Origin: Gillisia sp. CAL575
GTDB taxonomy: Bacteria > Bacteroidota > Bacteroidia > Flavobacteriales > Flavobacteriaceae
Reading direction: 5' to 3'
Assembly (NCBI RefSeq): GCF_000403785.1
Contig: NZ_APHJ01000021.1
Coordinates: 124,001-188,000 of the forward strand
DNA: 64,000 nt
The stretch's first letter is position 1. Each line of letters opens with the position of its first letter. The translations under genes and the position numbers were made by a program. The notes beneath the pieces were generated by a model. It was not told the DNA's origin. It saw only the letters and a program-made list of their open reading frames with translations, and ran no database searches. This document shows, in pieces, positions 1-7,160 of the stretch.

Positions 1-740
1 CTGTCATCATAAGAATCTACCGCTACCTTAGCTTTTTCACCTGGAATACGGACCACTTTTTTAACTGTGATCAATCCATCAAAAACTTCAGGGATTTCCT
101 GTTCAAATAATTTCTCAAGGAAAACAGGAGCAGTACGCGACATAATAATCTGCGGCTTACTACCTTTTAATTCAACACTTTCAATAATTCCTCTTACGTT
201 TTCTCCTTTTCTGAAGAAATCTGAAGGGATTTGTCGATCTTTAGGAAGTATGATCTCGTTTCCTTCATCATCTAACAATATGATTGCTCTATGACGAATA
301 TGGTGAACTTCTGCAGTATAAATCTCTCCTTCAAGTTCCTTAAACTGCTTGTAAATATTTGTATTATCATGCTCATGAATCTTAGCAATCAAATTTTGAC
401 GTAACGCCAAAATAGATCTTCTTCCAAGATCCATTAGTTTAACTTCTTCAGAAACATCTTCACCAACTTCAAAATCTGGTTCAATTTTTCTTGCTTGCGC
501 TAGTGATATTTCCTGATTTGGATCTTCAACTTCTCCATCTGCAACCACAATACGGTTTCTCCAAATCTCTAAATCCCCTTTATCAGGATTTACAATGATA
601 TCAAAGTTATCATCTTCACCATATTTTTTCTTTAAAGCACTTCTGAAAACATCTTCCAAAATTGCCATTAAAGTTACTCGATCTATCAGCTTATCGTCTT
701 TAAATTCTGAAAAAGACTCTATTAAAGCGATATTTTCCAT
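1..740 (-). CDS. nusA: Transcription termination/antitermination factor NusA (3' end outside window)
   Basis: NusA binds RNA polymerase and nascent RNA and modulates pausing, intrinsic termination and antitermination. Only the first 246 or so codons are in the window; the frame stays open to base 1. The product starts MENIALIESFSEFKDDKL. Residues 1 to about 125 form the polymerase-binding N-terminal domain. An S1 domain follows (GEIYTAEVHHI to PQIIMSRTAP), then the start of the first KH domain (VRIPGEKAKVAV). The start codon lies 12 bp downstream of the rimP stop, the classical rimP-nusA order, with infB expected outside the window. Identification rests on N-terminal sequence, the S1-KH order and the neighbour. 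Confidence 0.96.
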   Translation of the reverse strand, partial: MENIALIESFSEFKDDKLIDRVTLMAILEDVFRSALKKKYGEDDNFDIIVNPDKGDLEIWRNRIVVADGEVEDPNQEISLAQARKIEPDFEVGEDVSEEVKLMDLGRRSILALRQNLIAKIHEHDNTNIYKQFKELEGEIYTAEVHHIRHRAIILLDDEGNEIILPKDRQIPSDFFRKGENVRGIIESVELKGSKPQIIMSRTAPVFLEKLFEQEIPEVFDGLITVKKVVRIPGEKAKVAVDSYDD

Positions 741-752
741 ATCAAATTATTA

Positions 753-1214
753 TTAAAATGTTATCACAACTTTAGCTTCCAAAACATCTTGAAATGCTAT
801 CGTAGCTTCTTTATCTACGGTCACTTTTCCTTTACCAACAGGCTTAGGCTCTCTTGCCTGCCATGTTATGGTAATTCCATCTTCTGAAACCTGCTGTAAT
901 TTCCCTTCAAATTTATTAGAATTTGTTTGGACAGCCAGTGTTCTTCCGATATTTTTTTTATACTGCCTAGGGAATTTTAAAGGTTCAGTAGCTCCTGCAG
1001 AAGCGACTTCTAATGAAAATTCTATTTCATCTTCGTCTAACTCTCCTTCAACTTTTCTACTTACCGCCACACAATCACTTACTGTAACCCCATTATCCCC
1101 ATCAATTATCACAGTTATGTGATTTTGATCGTTGATATTTAAGGCTATTAAAAATAAGGAATTATTTTCGTGAAAGGCTTCTTCCAATAAATTTTCTACT
1201 CTCTCCTGCAACAT
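753..1214 (-). CDS. rimP: Ribosome maturation factor RimP
   Basis: RimP is a cytoplasmic factor needed for maturation of the 30S subunit. The 153-residue product has the usual length and two-domain layout: an N-terminal domain with ITVIIDGDNGVTVSDCVAVSR and FSLEVASAGATEPLKFPRQY, resembling the family motif VSSPGxxRPL, then a small C-terminal SH3-like barrel. It is the first gene of the rimP-nusA operon and is followed 12 bp later by nusA. Its leader contains a hairpin plus T-run (1224-1249) between a -7 element and the start codon, so expression may be set by premature termination. Function is known from the family; the attenuation idea is inferred. Confidence 0.95.
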   Translation of the reverse strand: MLQERVENLLEEAFHENNSLFLIALNINDQNHITVIIDGDNGVTVSDCVAVSRKVEGELDEDEIEFSLEVASAGATEPLKFPRQYKKNIGRTLAVQTNSNKFEGKLQQVSEDGITITWQAREPKPVGKGKVTVDKEATIAFQDVLEAKVVITF

Positions 1215-1223
1215 AATGGTTAT

Positions 1224-1249
1224 AAAAAGAGGGGACTTTTCGTCCCCTC
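1224..1249 (-). terminator. Intrinsic terminator-like hairpin in the rimP-nusA leader
   Basis: On the minus strand an 8-bp GC-rich stem (GAGGGGAC / GTCCCCTC) closes a five-base loop and is followed by TTTTT, ten bases before the rimP start. No minus-strand gene lies upstream that it could terminate, because the neighbour is the plus-strand usp gene. It therefore sits inside the leader of the rimP-nusA mRNA, where an attenuator would be. Confidence 0.75.
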
Positions 1250-1276
1250 GCTGTATTTATTTTCGTTTCAACGCTG

Positions 1277-1284
1277 CAAATATA
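1277..1284 (-). promoter_or_regulatory. -7 element of the rimP-nusA promoter
   Basis: The minus strand reads TATATTTG, an exact match to the Bacteroidota -7 consensus TAnnTTTG. It would start transcription near 1270, upstream of the leader hairpin. No clear -33 TTG is seen at the usual distance, so the call rests on the -7 box and its position. Confidence 0.5.
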
Positions 1285-1370
1285 ATAAAAATAATTGAAG
1301 AATTGAAACAGCTTAGTAAATGAAATATAATTCGTAAATTTAATAAGACAATCATTCTTAAAGCTTTACC

Positions 1371-2201
1371 ATGAAAAGAATCCTCGTTCCTACTGACTTT
1401 TCCGTACAAGCGGAAAACGCATTAAAAGTTGCTGTTGAATTTGCTAAGCGTTTCGATGGAGAAATATTCCTACTACATATGTTGGAATTACCTTTACAAC
1501 TTGTAAATCCCGTAAGCGGAAGTAGCACCCAAGACTTGCCTGAAGCATTGTTTTTCATGAAGTTAGCAAGACAAAAATTCAAAAAACTAATAGACTCCCC
1601 ATTTTTAGAAGGAATAATAGTTCATGATATTGTAGAATTTCATCAAGCTTTTGATGGAATTATGGAAGTGAGCAAAGAACATAATTGTGATTTTATTGTC
1701 ATGGGTTCTAATGGTTCCAGCGGATTTAAGGAAGTCTTTATTGGATCTAATACAGAAAAAGTTGTTCGAAATTCCACCATTCCGGTGTTGGTAATAAAAA
1801 ACGAACACGAGAAATTCGACATTAATAACTTCGTTTTCGCTACAGATTGTGATCTGGAACATAAACATACTCTAAATAAAGCGATCCAATTTGCAAAAAA
1901 GATCAATGCCCATTTACATCTTGTCTATATAAACACCGCTAATAATTTTAAAACCTCGATAGAGGCTAATCAATGTTTAGAAGATTTTGTAAAAGGTGAA
2001 GATATAGAACATCATTCTCTTAATGTTTATAATGACGTTACGGTTGAAAAAGGCGTGCTTAATTTCGCAAAAAGCATCAATGCAGGCTTAGTGGGCATTA
2101 GCACTCATGGCAGAAAAGGATTAGCTCATTTCTTTAATGGAAGCATCAGTGAAGATCTAGTAAACCACGCAAACAGACCAGTGATCACTTTTAAGATCTA
2201 A
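1371..2201 (+). CDS. Tandem-domain universal stress protein (UspA family)
   Basis: The 276-residue protein has two UspA domains, about residues 1-146 and 150-276. Each begins with a beta strand typical of the fold (MKRILVPTDFS; NNFVFATDCD). Both carry the ATP-binding pattern G-x2-G-x9-G-S/T: GSNGSSGFKEVFIGSNTE in the first and STHGRKGLAHFFNGSISE in the second, so both may bind nucleotide. Family members are cytoplasmic stress-response proteins with varied partners, and the specific role here cannot be read from sequence. The gene is monocistronic and converges on the minus-strand gene at 2198, overlapping its stop by 4 bp. The start at ATG 1371 is the first in frame with the conserved strand. 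Confidence 0.92.
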   Translation: MKRILVPTDFSVQAENALKVAVEFAKRFDGEIFLLHMLELPLQLVNPVSGSSTQDLPEALFFMKLARQKFKKLIDSPFLEGIIVHDIVEFHQAFDGIMEVSKEHNCDFIVMGSNGSSGFKEVFIGSNTEKVVRNSTIPVLVIKNEHEKFDINNFVFATDCDLEHKHTLNKAIQFAKKINAHLHLVYINTANNFKTSIEANQCLEDFVKGEDIEHHSLNVYNDVTVEKGVLNFAKSINAGLVGISTHGRKGLAHFFNGSISEDLVNHANRPVITFKI

Positions 2202-3736
2202 AGAAAACTTTTTAGAGCTCCATTTCGAATACACAACCAAAGGAAATTCCAGAATGACTTTGTTTTGTCTCTGATTGCAGAAATGTTCTGTTGGTCTATT
2301 TTCTTATTTGCAGTTTCATTTTTCAAAATTAGGTTGGCGATACCAGATAAAAATTTATTTTTCCTAACACCATCTTTTCTGAGCACTTCCACTTTAAAAT
2401 CATGATATTGCAAACGGGTATCCCCTAGTGCATTGTCATCATTCCCGTAGAAATTAAAGAACATAGAAGATATCTTTCCTTCTACTACTATATTTAATGC
2501 CGGTTTTAAAAATGAATTCATAGCATCTGCAGATATTCCGGCAAGACTTCCAGAAAAGTTGAATTTATCTTTAGGGTCTCTAATATCAAATTCCATATTA
2601 AATTTCAAATTAGATTCCCCCATGAACTTAGTCTTCGCTTTAATAGTGGTTAGAGGAAAACCTTCAGCTTCCATATTTATATTAGAAACATTGGCAATAG
2701 ATACATTTAAATGGGAGAACATCACTTTTCCCGGCGGTTTTCCTGCCACAGATTTTTCTTCATAAATTAAACTGGAATTGGAAATCTGGATAGAATCAAA
2801 CTTCAATTTAGTATCAAGCTCTCTTAATTTTCTACTATATAGAGGTTTTATAGAAGTGTCATCTGGAAGAAGTTTATTTCTATAAACAAAAAATTCAGCA
2901 TTCTCAAAAGAAGTTGTCGCACTTTCTAGCTGAAGTTTATCTCCATTAAAGCCCCAAGAGAAACCTTTCATATTAAGAATAGGAACCTTCAATTCAAATC
3001 TATCTTTTTCTATATTTTGTCTTTGATCAAATTCTGCCTTGCTAAATATCGGGAGTATCCTGAGATCAGACATCTGCAAAGTTCCTTTATCGAGCTGAAA
3101 ATTTTTAACGTGAAGCTCATGTTCTGGATCTAAAGAATAAAATAGAGAGTCGCTTTCTATTGAAACTTCCCTAAATCTGAAAGGGATCTTATTTCTAAGA
3201 CTTTTTTTAGTAATATGAAGATCATAAATATCCATACTTTTAAGAGAAACATATAAGTCTTCTTTTACAGTATCATTTTTAGATATTTTTAGTTGACCAT
3301 CTTGAATCACCAAGTGCCTGATTTTTATATCCTCTTTAAAATCTTTTTTTGATGTATCCTTATCTCGGTCCTCAAGAGTGTCAGATGGAGTGATTAGAAT
3401 CTCAGGCTTTTTAAAAATAATCCTATCAAAGACAATTTTTTTATTGGAGAAATATTCTTTGTAGTCTAGATTTATAACACTTAATTCTTCAGACTTAATT
3501 ATTGCACCACCAAGTTTTAAGCTTGGACGGGAAACCACAGAACTACCGCTAATTATATCTACACTTATGTCCTCATATTCTACATTAGAATTAAGTAACT
3601 CCTGCTCTATTCCCGCCTTAATTTTTTGTTTCGCTATTTTATTAGCAAAGAATACAAGACCTAATAAAATAAATAGACCTATAAAAACATAAAGTATAAT
3701 CTTGTATTTCTTCTCCACGGTATCTGTACTTATCAA
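2198..3736 (-). CDS. AsmA-like single-pass membrane protein of unknown function
   Basis: This 512-residue protein has one N-terminal membrane segment (about residues 13-32, ILYVFIGLFILLGLVFFANKIA) followed by a long beta-rich soluble part. That part has repeated short amphipathic strands (ELSVINLDYKEYF, LKSMDIYDLHI, LNVSIANVSNINM) and a late block IKAKTKFMGESNLKFNMEF. This architecture resembles AsmA/DUF748-type envelope proteins, which form a periplasmic beta groove linked to lipid or outer-membrane homeostasis. No catalytic motif is visible. It stands alone, converging on usp. The family assignment is by general resemblance, so function stays unknown. Confidence 0.75.
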   Translation of the reverse strand: MISTDTVEKKYKIILYVFIGLFILLGLVFFANKIAKQKIKAGIEQELLNSNVEYEDISVDIISGSSVVSRPSLKLGGAIIKSEELSVINLDYKEYFSNKKIVFDRIIFKKPEILITPSDTLEDRDKDTSKKDFKEDIKIRHLVIQDGQLKISKNDTVKEDLYVSLKSMDIYDLHITKKSLRNKIPFRFREVSIESDSLFYSLDPEHELHVKNFQLDKGTLQMSDLRILPIFSKAEFDQRQNIEKDRFELKVPILNMKGFSWGFNGDKLQLESATTSFENAEFFVYRNKLLPDDTSIKPLYSRKLRELDTKLKFDSIQISNSSLIYEEKSVAGKPPGKVMFSHLNVSIANVSNINMEAEGFPLTTIKAKTKFMGESNLKFNMEFDIRDPKDKFNFSGSLAGISADAMNSFLKPALNIVVEGKISSMFFNFYGNDDNALGDTRLQYHDFKVEVLRKDGVRKNKFLSGIANLILKNETANKKIDQQNISAIRDKTKSFWNFLWLCIRNGALKSFL

Positions 3737-3873
3737 GCCAATTTACAAAGCTGAGGAGTTTTCTTGATTTGTGTTATACATATTTTAACTTATTTCCTTT
3801 AAGACACTGAAAACCTATACGTTAAATTTAAGTCAAAATGTAATTATTCAATTTAAATAACGACTCAAGGTAT

Positions 3874-3881
3874 TATATTTG
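3874..3881 (+). promoter_or_regulatory. -7 element upstream of the small membrane-protein gene
   Basis: TATATTTG matches TAnnTTTG and lies 45 bp upstream of the ATG at 3927. A -33 TTG is not obvious, so confidence is limited. Confidence 0.35.
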
Positions 3882-3926
3882 AATAATTAAATTTAGAATT
3901 TATAAAAACTATTACTCCTTTTAAAA

Positions 3927-4154
3927 ATGATATTTAAACTAGCATTAAAGATTGTGTTTCTGGCCACTGAAGTATTTCTTGGCTTTTACAGTTTGGTTAT
4001 GACAGACAGCTTGGGCATGAAATTTTTATTTTTCGCTTTTACAGCTTTTATCGTGGCATTTGCTATTACGAAATTTACAAATAAAATTTTACCTTCAGAT
4101 ATAGACTCGTTTCCTAATGACGACCTTATTGCTGAAGAATATATCAAAAAATAG
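3927..4154 (+). CDS. Small two-helix membrane protein, unknown function
   Basis: The 75-residue product has two predicted membrane helices, about residues 5-25 (LALKIVFLATEVFLGFYSLVM) and 30-50 (MKFLFFAFTAFIVAFAITKF). A short acidic tail follows (DIDSFPNDDLIAEEYIKK). It resembles small Flavobacteriaceae membrane proteins with no assigned role. A -7 promoter element lies upstream and a strong intrinsic terminator begins about 70 bp after the stop, so it looks like a complete single-gene unit. That supports a real gene despite its size. Confidence 0.65.
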   Translation: MIFKLALKIVFLATEVFLGFYSLVMTDSLGMKFLFFAFTAFIVAFAITKFTNKILPSDIDSFPNDDLIAEEYIKK

Positions 4155-4222
4155 AATTAAGCGTTAATAAAATTGTAGTCGAAGTTGTTGTAAAGATTGA
4201 AAGTGATAATGGCTATAATTTG

Positions 4223-4259
4223 AAAAATCCGATGAAATTGATTTCATCGGATTTTTTTT
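4223..4259 (+). terminator. Intrinsic terminator after the 75-residue membrane protein
   Basis: A perfect 16-bp inverted repeat (AAATCCGATGAAAT core, 2-base loop) ends in a run of eight T on the plus strand. It separates the small gene from the metallophosphoesterase, whose start lies 11 bp beyond. Confidence 0.85.
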
Positions 4260-4269
4260 ACAAGTACTT

Positions 4270-4896
4270 ATGAAGATTATTTGCATTTCTGACACTCACA
4301 ATAAACATGAGGATTTAATACTTCCTGATGGCGATTGTATAGTTCATGCAGGAGATTTTACAGAAGCGGGTACGAAAAAAGAAACCACTAATTTTCTTGA
4401 ATGGTATTCTTCAACTCCTTATAAACATAAAATATTGATTGCCGGAAATCATGATTTCTATTTGCAAAAGAAATCTTCTAAGTTAGAACAGTTCATTCCA
4501 TCCAACATTCATTATTTAGAAGATACTGGCGTGAGCATTGAAGATATCAACTTTTGGGGCTCCCCTTACACTCCGGGAGATAATAGCTGGGCTTTTACAA
4601 AAGATCGTGGTAGACCTATTTCTCAACATTGGAGCAAAATCCCTGCAACCACAAATATCTTAATTACCCACACCCCTCCTTTTGGCACCTTAGATGAGGT
4701 AGATAATAAATCTATGATTGGATGTAAAAATCTAAAAATGCGATTAAGTAAATTAAATATCAGTCATCATATATTTGGTCACGTGCATAATGACTATGGA
4801 AAAGTGAAAAGGGAAAAAACAACATACGTCAATTCTTCCTCTGTAGATCAATCCCATAGAATAATAAACCACCCCATTTCATTCATTTATCGATAA
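4270..4896 (+). CDS. Metallophosphoesterase (calcineurin-like, MPPED type)
   Basis: This 208-residue cytoplasmic protein carries the two-metal phosphoesterase motifs in order: SDTH (Asp8, His10), AGDF (Asp29), AGNHD (Asn60, His61), ILITHTPP (about residue 133) and GHVHNDYG near the C terminus. The short length and the HTPPFGTLD motif fit the MPPED1/2-like subgroup, small phosphodiesterases that act on cyclic nucleotides or other small phosphodiesters. The true substrate is unknown. The gene is preceded 11 bp upstream by a terminator and followed by an unlinked gene, so it is probably transcribed alone. Confidence 0.88.
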   Translation: MKIICISDTHNKHEDLILPDGDCIVHAGDFTEAGTKKETTNFLEWYSSTPYKHKILIAGNHDFYLQKKSSKLEQFIPSNIHYLEDTGVSIEDINFWGSPYTPGDNSWAFTKDRGRPISQHWSKIPATTNILITHTPPFGTLDEVDNKSMIGCKNLKMRLSKLNISHHIFGHVHNDYGKVKREKTTYVNSSSVDQSHRIINHPISFIYR

Positions 4897-4982
4897 AGTC
4901 CTTATATAGCCGCCTAAGAGCTCAGATAGTTAATTATTTGCTAATCAAGTAGATGTTAGGGTTTTATTAACATTATGAAGTG

Positions 4983-4990
4983 TAACTTTG
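4983..4990 (+). promoter_or_regulatory. -7 element upstream of the 113-residue gene
   Basis: TAACTTTG matches TAnnTTTG and lies 31 bp before the ATG at 5021. A TTAGG at 4956-4960 sits about where a -33 box would be but is not a consensus TTG. Confidence 0.5.
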
Positions 4991-5020
4991 CCTCTCAACC
5001 CTACGTAATTAATAATATTT

Positions 5021-5362
5021 ATGAACCTGAATATGGCAAACTTTACATTAAACGTAATCCTTGAAGATGTTAAAAATTTAATCTCTTATAGTATTACGAA
5101 TCAAGACGTAGACAACTCTAAGTTTGAAAGCTTACACAAAGCAATTATTAAAAGATATTTTGACGCAAAGAAAGTTAAAATTAATTATGCAGATCAGACC
5201 GTAGATCTTCAATTACCTGTAGCAAAAGCAAAGTATACTCCTATCACTTTTGAATGCTTAGACCTTGGAAGCTTTATTCAATCTTGTGTTAAAACAGATG
5301 AAAACAGCTTATATTTCTATCAGAATTTACTTACCCATTATAATATTGTAAGTGCAGCTTAG
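5021..5362 (+). CDS. Conserved-looking small protein of unknown function
   Basis: The 113-residue product is mixed alpha/beta with no signal peptide or membrane segment. An alternative start at 5033 (MANFTLNVILEDVKN) is plausible and would remove four residues. No family is recognised. Lys/Asp-rich helical segments (SLHKAIIKRYFDAKKVKINY) are followed by a strand-rich centre. It is flanked by a -7 promoter element and a strong terminator 24 bp after the stop, which makes it a self-contained single-gene unit and supports it being real. Confidence 0.7.
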   Translation: MNLNMANFTLNVILEDVKNLISYSITNQDVDNSKFESLHKAIIKRYFDAKKVKINYADQTVDLQLPVAKAKYTPITFECLDLGSFIQSCVKTDENSLYFYQNLLTHYNIVSAA

Positions 5363-5385
5363 GAAACAAAAATTAATTATATACT

Positions 5386-5420
5386 AAAAAATCCCCAACT
5401 GAGAAGTTGGGGATTTTTTT
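5386..5420 (+). terminator. Intrinsic terminator after the 113-residue gene
   Basis: A 15-bp stem (AATCCCCAACT / AGTTGGGGATT core) with a GAGA loop is followed by T7 on the plus strand. The A-run on the other side means it could also act on the minus strand, against the gene at 5579-6001. Confidence 0.88.
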
Positions 5421-5578
5421 ATTCTAGATTATTAAATTCTATTTGGCCTCATCTTGTGGCTAGATTAAGTTCTACTATTTTAAGTATTTTAGATCAAACT
5501 TCCTTTCCAGAAACTTTATATCTTAAAGTTGTTCTTTTTTCAATTAAGACTCTTTGACAATTTTTGAGATCAATTCGG

Positions 5579-6001
5579 TTAAAACATTACACCCGATTTC
5601 ATCAATAACCAAAGCAAAACAACACTTATTACACTTCCGCAGATAAGAAGAACTCGGATTTTACTTAACAATTTGGATTTTTCTTCTAAATCTGTATCAA
5701 CAGGTTCACTTTTATTTAATTTTATCCTTTTATTATAATATAAAAAACTTTCCTGCTGAATCACTTCCCTTCCTTCTTCAGAAATGGTATAAAGATCCTT
5801 CTGAATCTTTATAAAACCCGCCTGTAATAAATCCCTCAATACCTCTTCCTTCCAAGCTTCATATCGCAAATTTATCGCGATGCCTTTAGCATCACGAATT
5901 TCATAAAGAACATTATCCATTTTGTAATAAGAGGAAAGAATTGAAGATTTATAAGCTACTGCTGTCATCTGATAGAATGTTAGGGTTGATACATTTTTCA
6001 A
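5579..6001 (-). CDS. Hypothetical protein with C-terminal membrane anchor
   Basis: The 140-residue protein has an N-terminal helical region, then a stretch that reads like a winged-helix (WKEEVLRDLLQAGFIKIQKDLYTISEEGREVIQQE). A charged linker follows, and a C-terminal membrane helix (about residues 116-136, IRVLLICGSVISVVLLWLLM). Such tail-anchored DNA-binding-like proteins occur in Bacteroidota, but no named family is recognised. It stands alone, and the following 1.1 kb holds only repeats. Confidence 0.55.
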   Translation of the reverse strand: MKNVSTLTFYQMTAVAYKSSILSSYYKMDNVLYEIRDAKGIAINLRYEAWKEEVLRDLLQAGFIKIQKDLYTISEEGREVIQQESFLYYNKRIKLNKSEPVDTDLEEKSKLLSKIRVLLICGSVISVVLLWLLMKSGVMF

Positions 6002-6314
6002 TAAAACTAAATTAACAAAATTTTAAGATTTAAAACAAGGGGTGATGTGTTAAAATTTATCCTTGAAAGGAAAATTGTCGCTGTGGTAAATTATTAAGGT
6101 TAATTACCCAATTCGAAGGGATTAAGAAAAGATATTAAGGCTAATTGAAGATTAAAAAATGAAAAACCTCACTTAAAGAAAGATTTTCAATAAATAGCGT
6201 TTTTAATAGGACACAAAAAAGTGAAGAAAAATCTTACATGTTTAAAATCGAATCTTTATTTATTAATAACCCCACCAGATTCGTCAGGAAAGGGTTACGT
6301 AATTAATATTAATC

Positions 6315-6370
6315 ATCTTGCTGTTCCGACAACAATCGTGATTGTTTCAGCAGCTAGCAATATTTAAACT
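6315..6370 (+). repeat. Repeat copy related to 34903-34955
   Basis: Shares CTGTTCCGA, then ATTGTTTCAGCA, then a TTTAAACTGG/TTTAAACCTGG block with 34903-34965, in the same order and orientation. The central palindrome has decayed here. Confidence 0.6.
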
Positions 6371-6401
6371 GGATTCTTGACAGAGTTGTTTGACCCTGAA
6401 A

Positions 6402-6421
6402 CCTCCCGACGCTTCGGGAGG
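6402..6421. repeat. Short perfect inverted repeat (REP-like)
   Basis: CCTCCCGA, four-base loop CGCT, TCGGGAGG. The same TCCCGACGCTTCGGGA core recurs at 12474-12489. It is followed by a degenerate GTCACATCGAGCAGAGTCGAGATG unit at 6437-6460. Confidence 0.7.
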
Positions 6422-6482
6422 TGTTAAGCAAATTGTCACATCGAGCAGAGTCGAGATGCCAGAACATGTATAAAAGTAAAAT

Positions 6483-6568
6483 GTCATTCTGTCCCGATAG
6501 CTATCGGGATGTCGTAGAATCTTTGAGATGCTATAAATAAGAATAGATCCTTCCTGCGTCAGGATGAC
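6483..6568. repeat. 86-bp MITE/REP-like element with GTCAT...ATGAC ends
   Basis: Begins GTCATTCTG and ends CAGGATGAC, giving short terminal inverted repeats. Inside is the 18-bp perfect palindrome TCCCGATAGCTATCGGGA at 6492-6509. There is no coding content. The same end sequences and palindrome core recur at 12465-12557 and, partly, at 34911-34928. Confidence 0.65.
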
Positions 6569-6602
6569 AACAAGGAAACCTAATACTATCTGATTTTAAT
6601 CC

Positions 6603-6640
6603 TGCCACGCATGCACGAATACTTCTATGAAGAAAGCTTG
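6603..6640 (+). repeat. TGCCACG-ATGCACGAAT repeat copy
   Basis: Closely matches 34756-34793 (TGCCACGnATGCACGAATA, then TTCTAT). The two copies flank the exopolysaccharide cluster on either side and have the same orientation. Confidence 0.6.
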
Positions 6641-6781
6641 ACGCGCTTGCCCCATTCTCCGACAAATAGGGATGTCGGAATGTGGATTATATTGTCTAGA
6701 CTTGGACAGGCTCAGTCTGACAGTGAAAAATGTCAACTTCGAACTCCCGATGCTTCGGGGCGGTCTGACAATTCAAATCCT

Positions 6782-6894
6782 TTGTCATTTCGAACGGAAC
6801 ATAGTGGAGGAGAAATCTATATCACTTATAACACTCTCTACTCCATTGAGATCCCTCAATCGCTTCTTGCAGTTGCTCATATCGGGATGACATT
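6782..6894. repeat. Repeat unit with GTCATTTCGAAC...GGGATGAC ends
   Basis: Starts GTCATTTCGAACGGAACATA and ends ATCGGGATGAC. The form is the same as the 86-bp element at 6483, a dispersed non-coding repeat. An apparent protein frame across it is a by-product. Confidence 0.55.
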
Positions 6895-6912
6895 TAAGTG
6901 ATATATAAAACC

Positions 6913-6944
6913 AAAAAATCCCCGAAAGTTGCCCGTCGGGGATT
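6913..6944 (-). terminator. Terminator of the exopolysaccharide operon
   Basis: On the minus strand the stem AATCCCCGA / TCGGGGATT is followed by a T6 run (6913-6918), about 215 bp after the wzc stop. It is the first strong intrinsic terminator downstream of the operon. Confidence 0.75.
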
Positions 6945-7068
6945 ACTATTATAAAAGTTTGAATTCAAAGAATTAAATTGTTTTTCCGAAAGAGCCTTTG
7001 AACGGCTGAGAAATCTCAATCTTCAAATATGAGTTCTTTTCCAATGAGATCCGACCTAGGATGGAAAG

Positions 7069-7089
7069 ACCCTGAAATAAATTCAGGGT
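7069..7089. repeat. Short inverted repeat ACCCTGAA-TTCAGGGT
   Basis: An 8-bp perfect stem with a five-base loop, followed by GAC. A near-identical unit lies at 12533-12553. It belongs to the same dispersed family as the other repeats in this gap. Confidence 0.6.
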
Positions 7090-7160
7090 GACTTGAAAAT
7101 CAGGATGAAGATTTTTAAAGCCCTCCCTTCATTTTGGGAAAGGTTGGGGTTGGGATGACG

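Larger units (their letters stand above)
6002..7160. repeat. 1.16-kb gene-free region with clustered palindromic repeats
   Basis: No convincing gene is present. From about 6315 to 7100 the region carries several degenerate copies of short palindrome-containing repeats; individual copies are listed separately. A reading frame at 6611-6901 only translates these repeats. The first 300 bp are AT-rich with nothing recognisable. The terminator of the exopolysaccharide operon lies near 6913-6944. Confidence 0.8.

Noticed and set aside
6611-6901. Open frame of 96 codons in the repeat region
   Set aside because: It only translates dispersed repeats (GTCATTTCGAAC and others) and has no protein-like composition or promoter.
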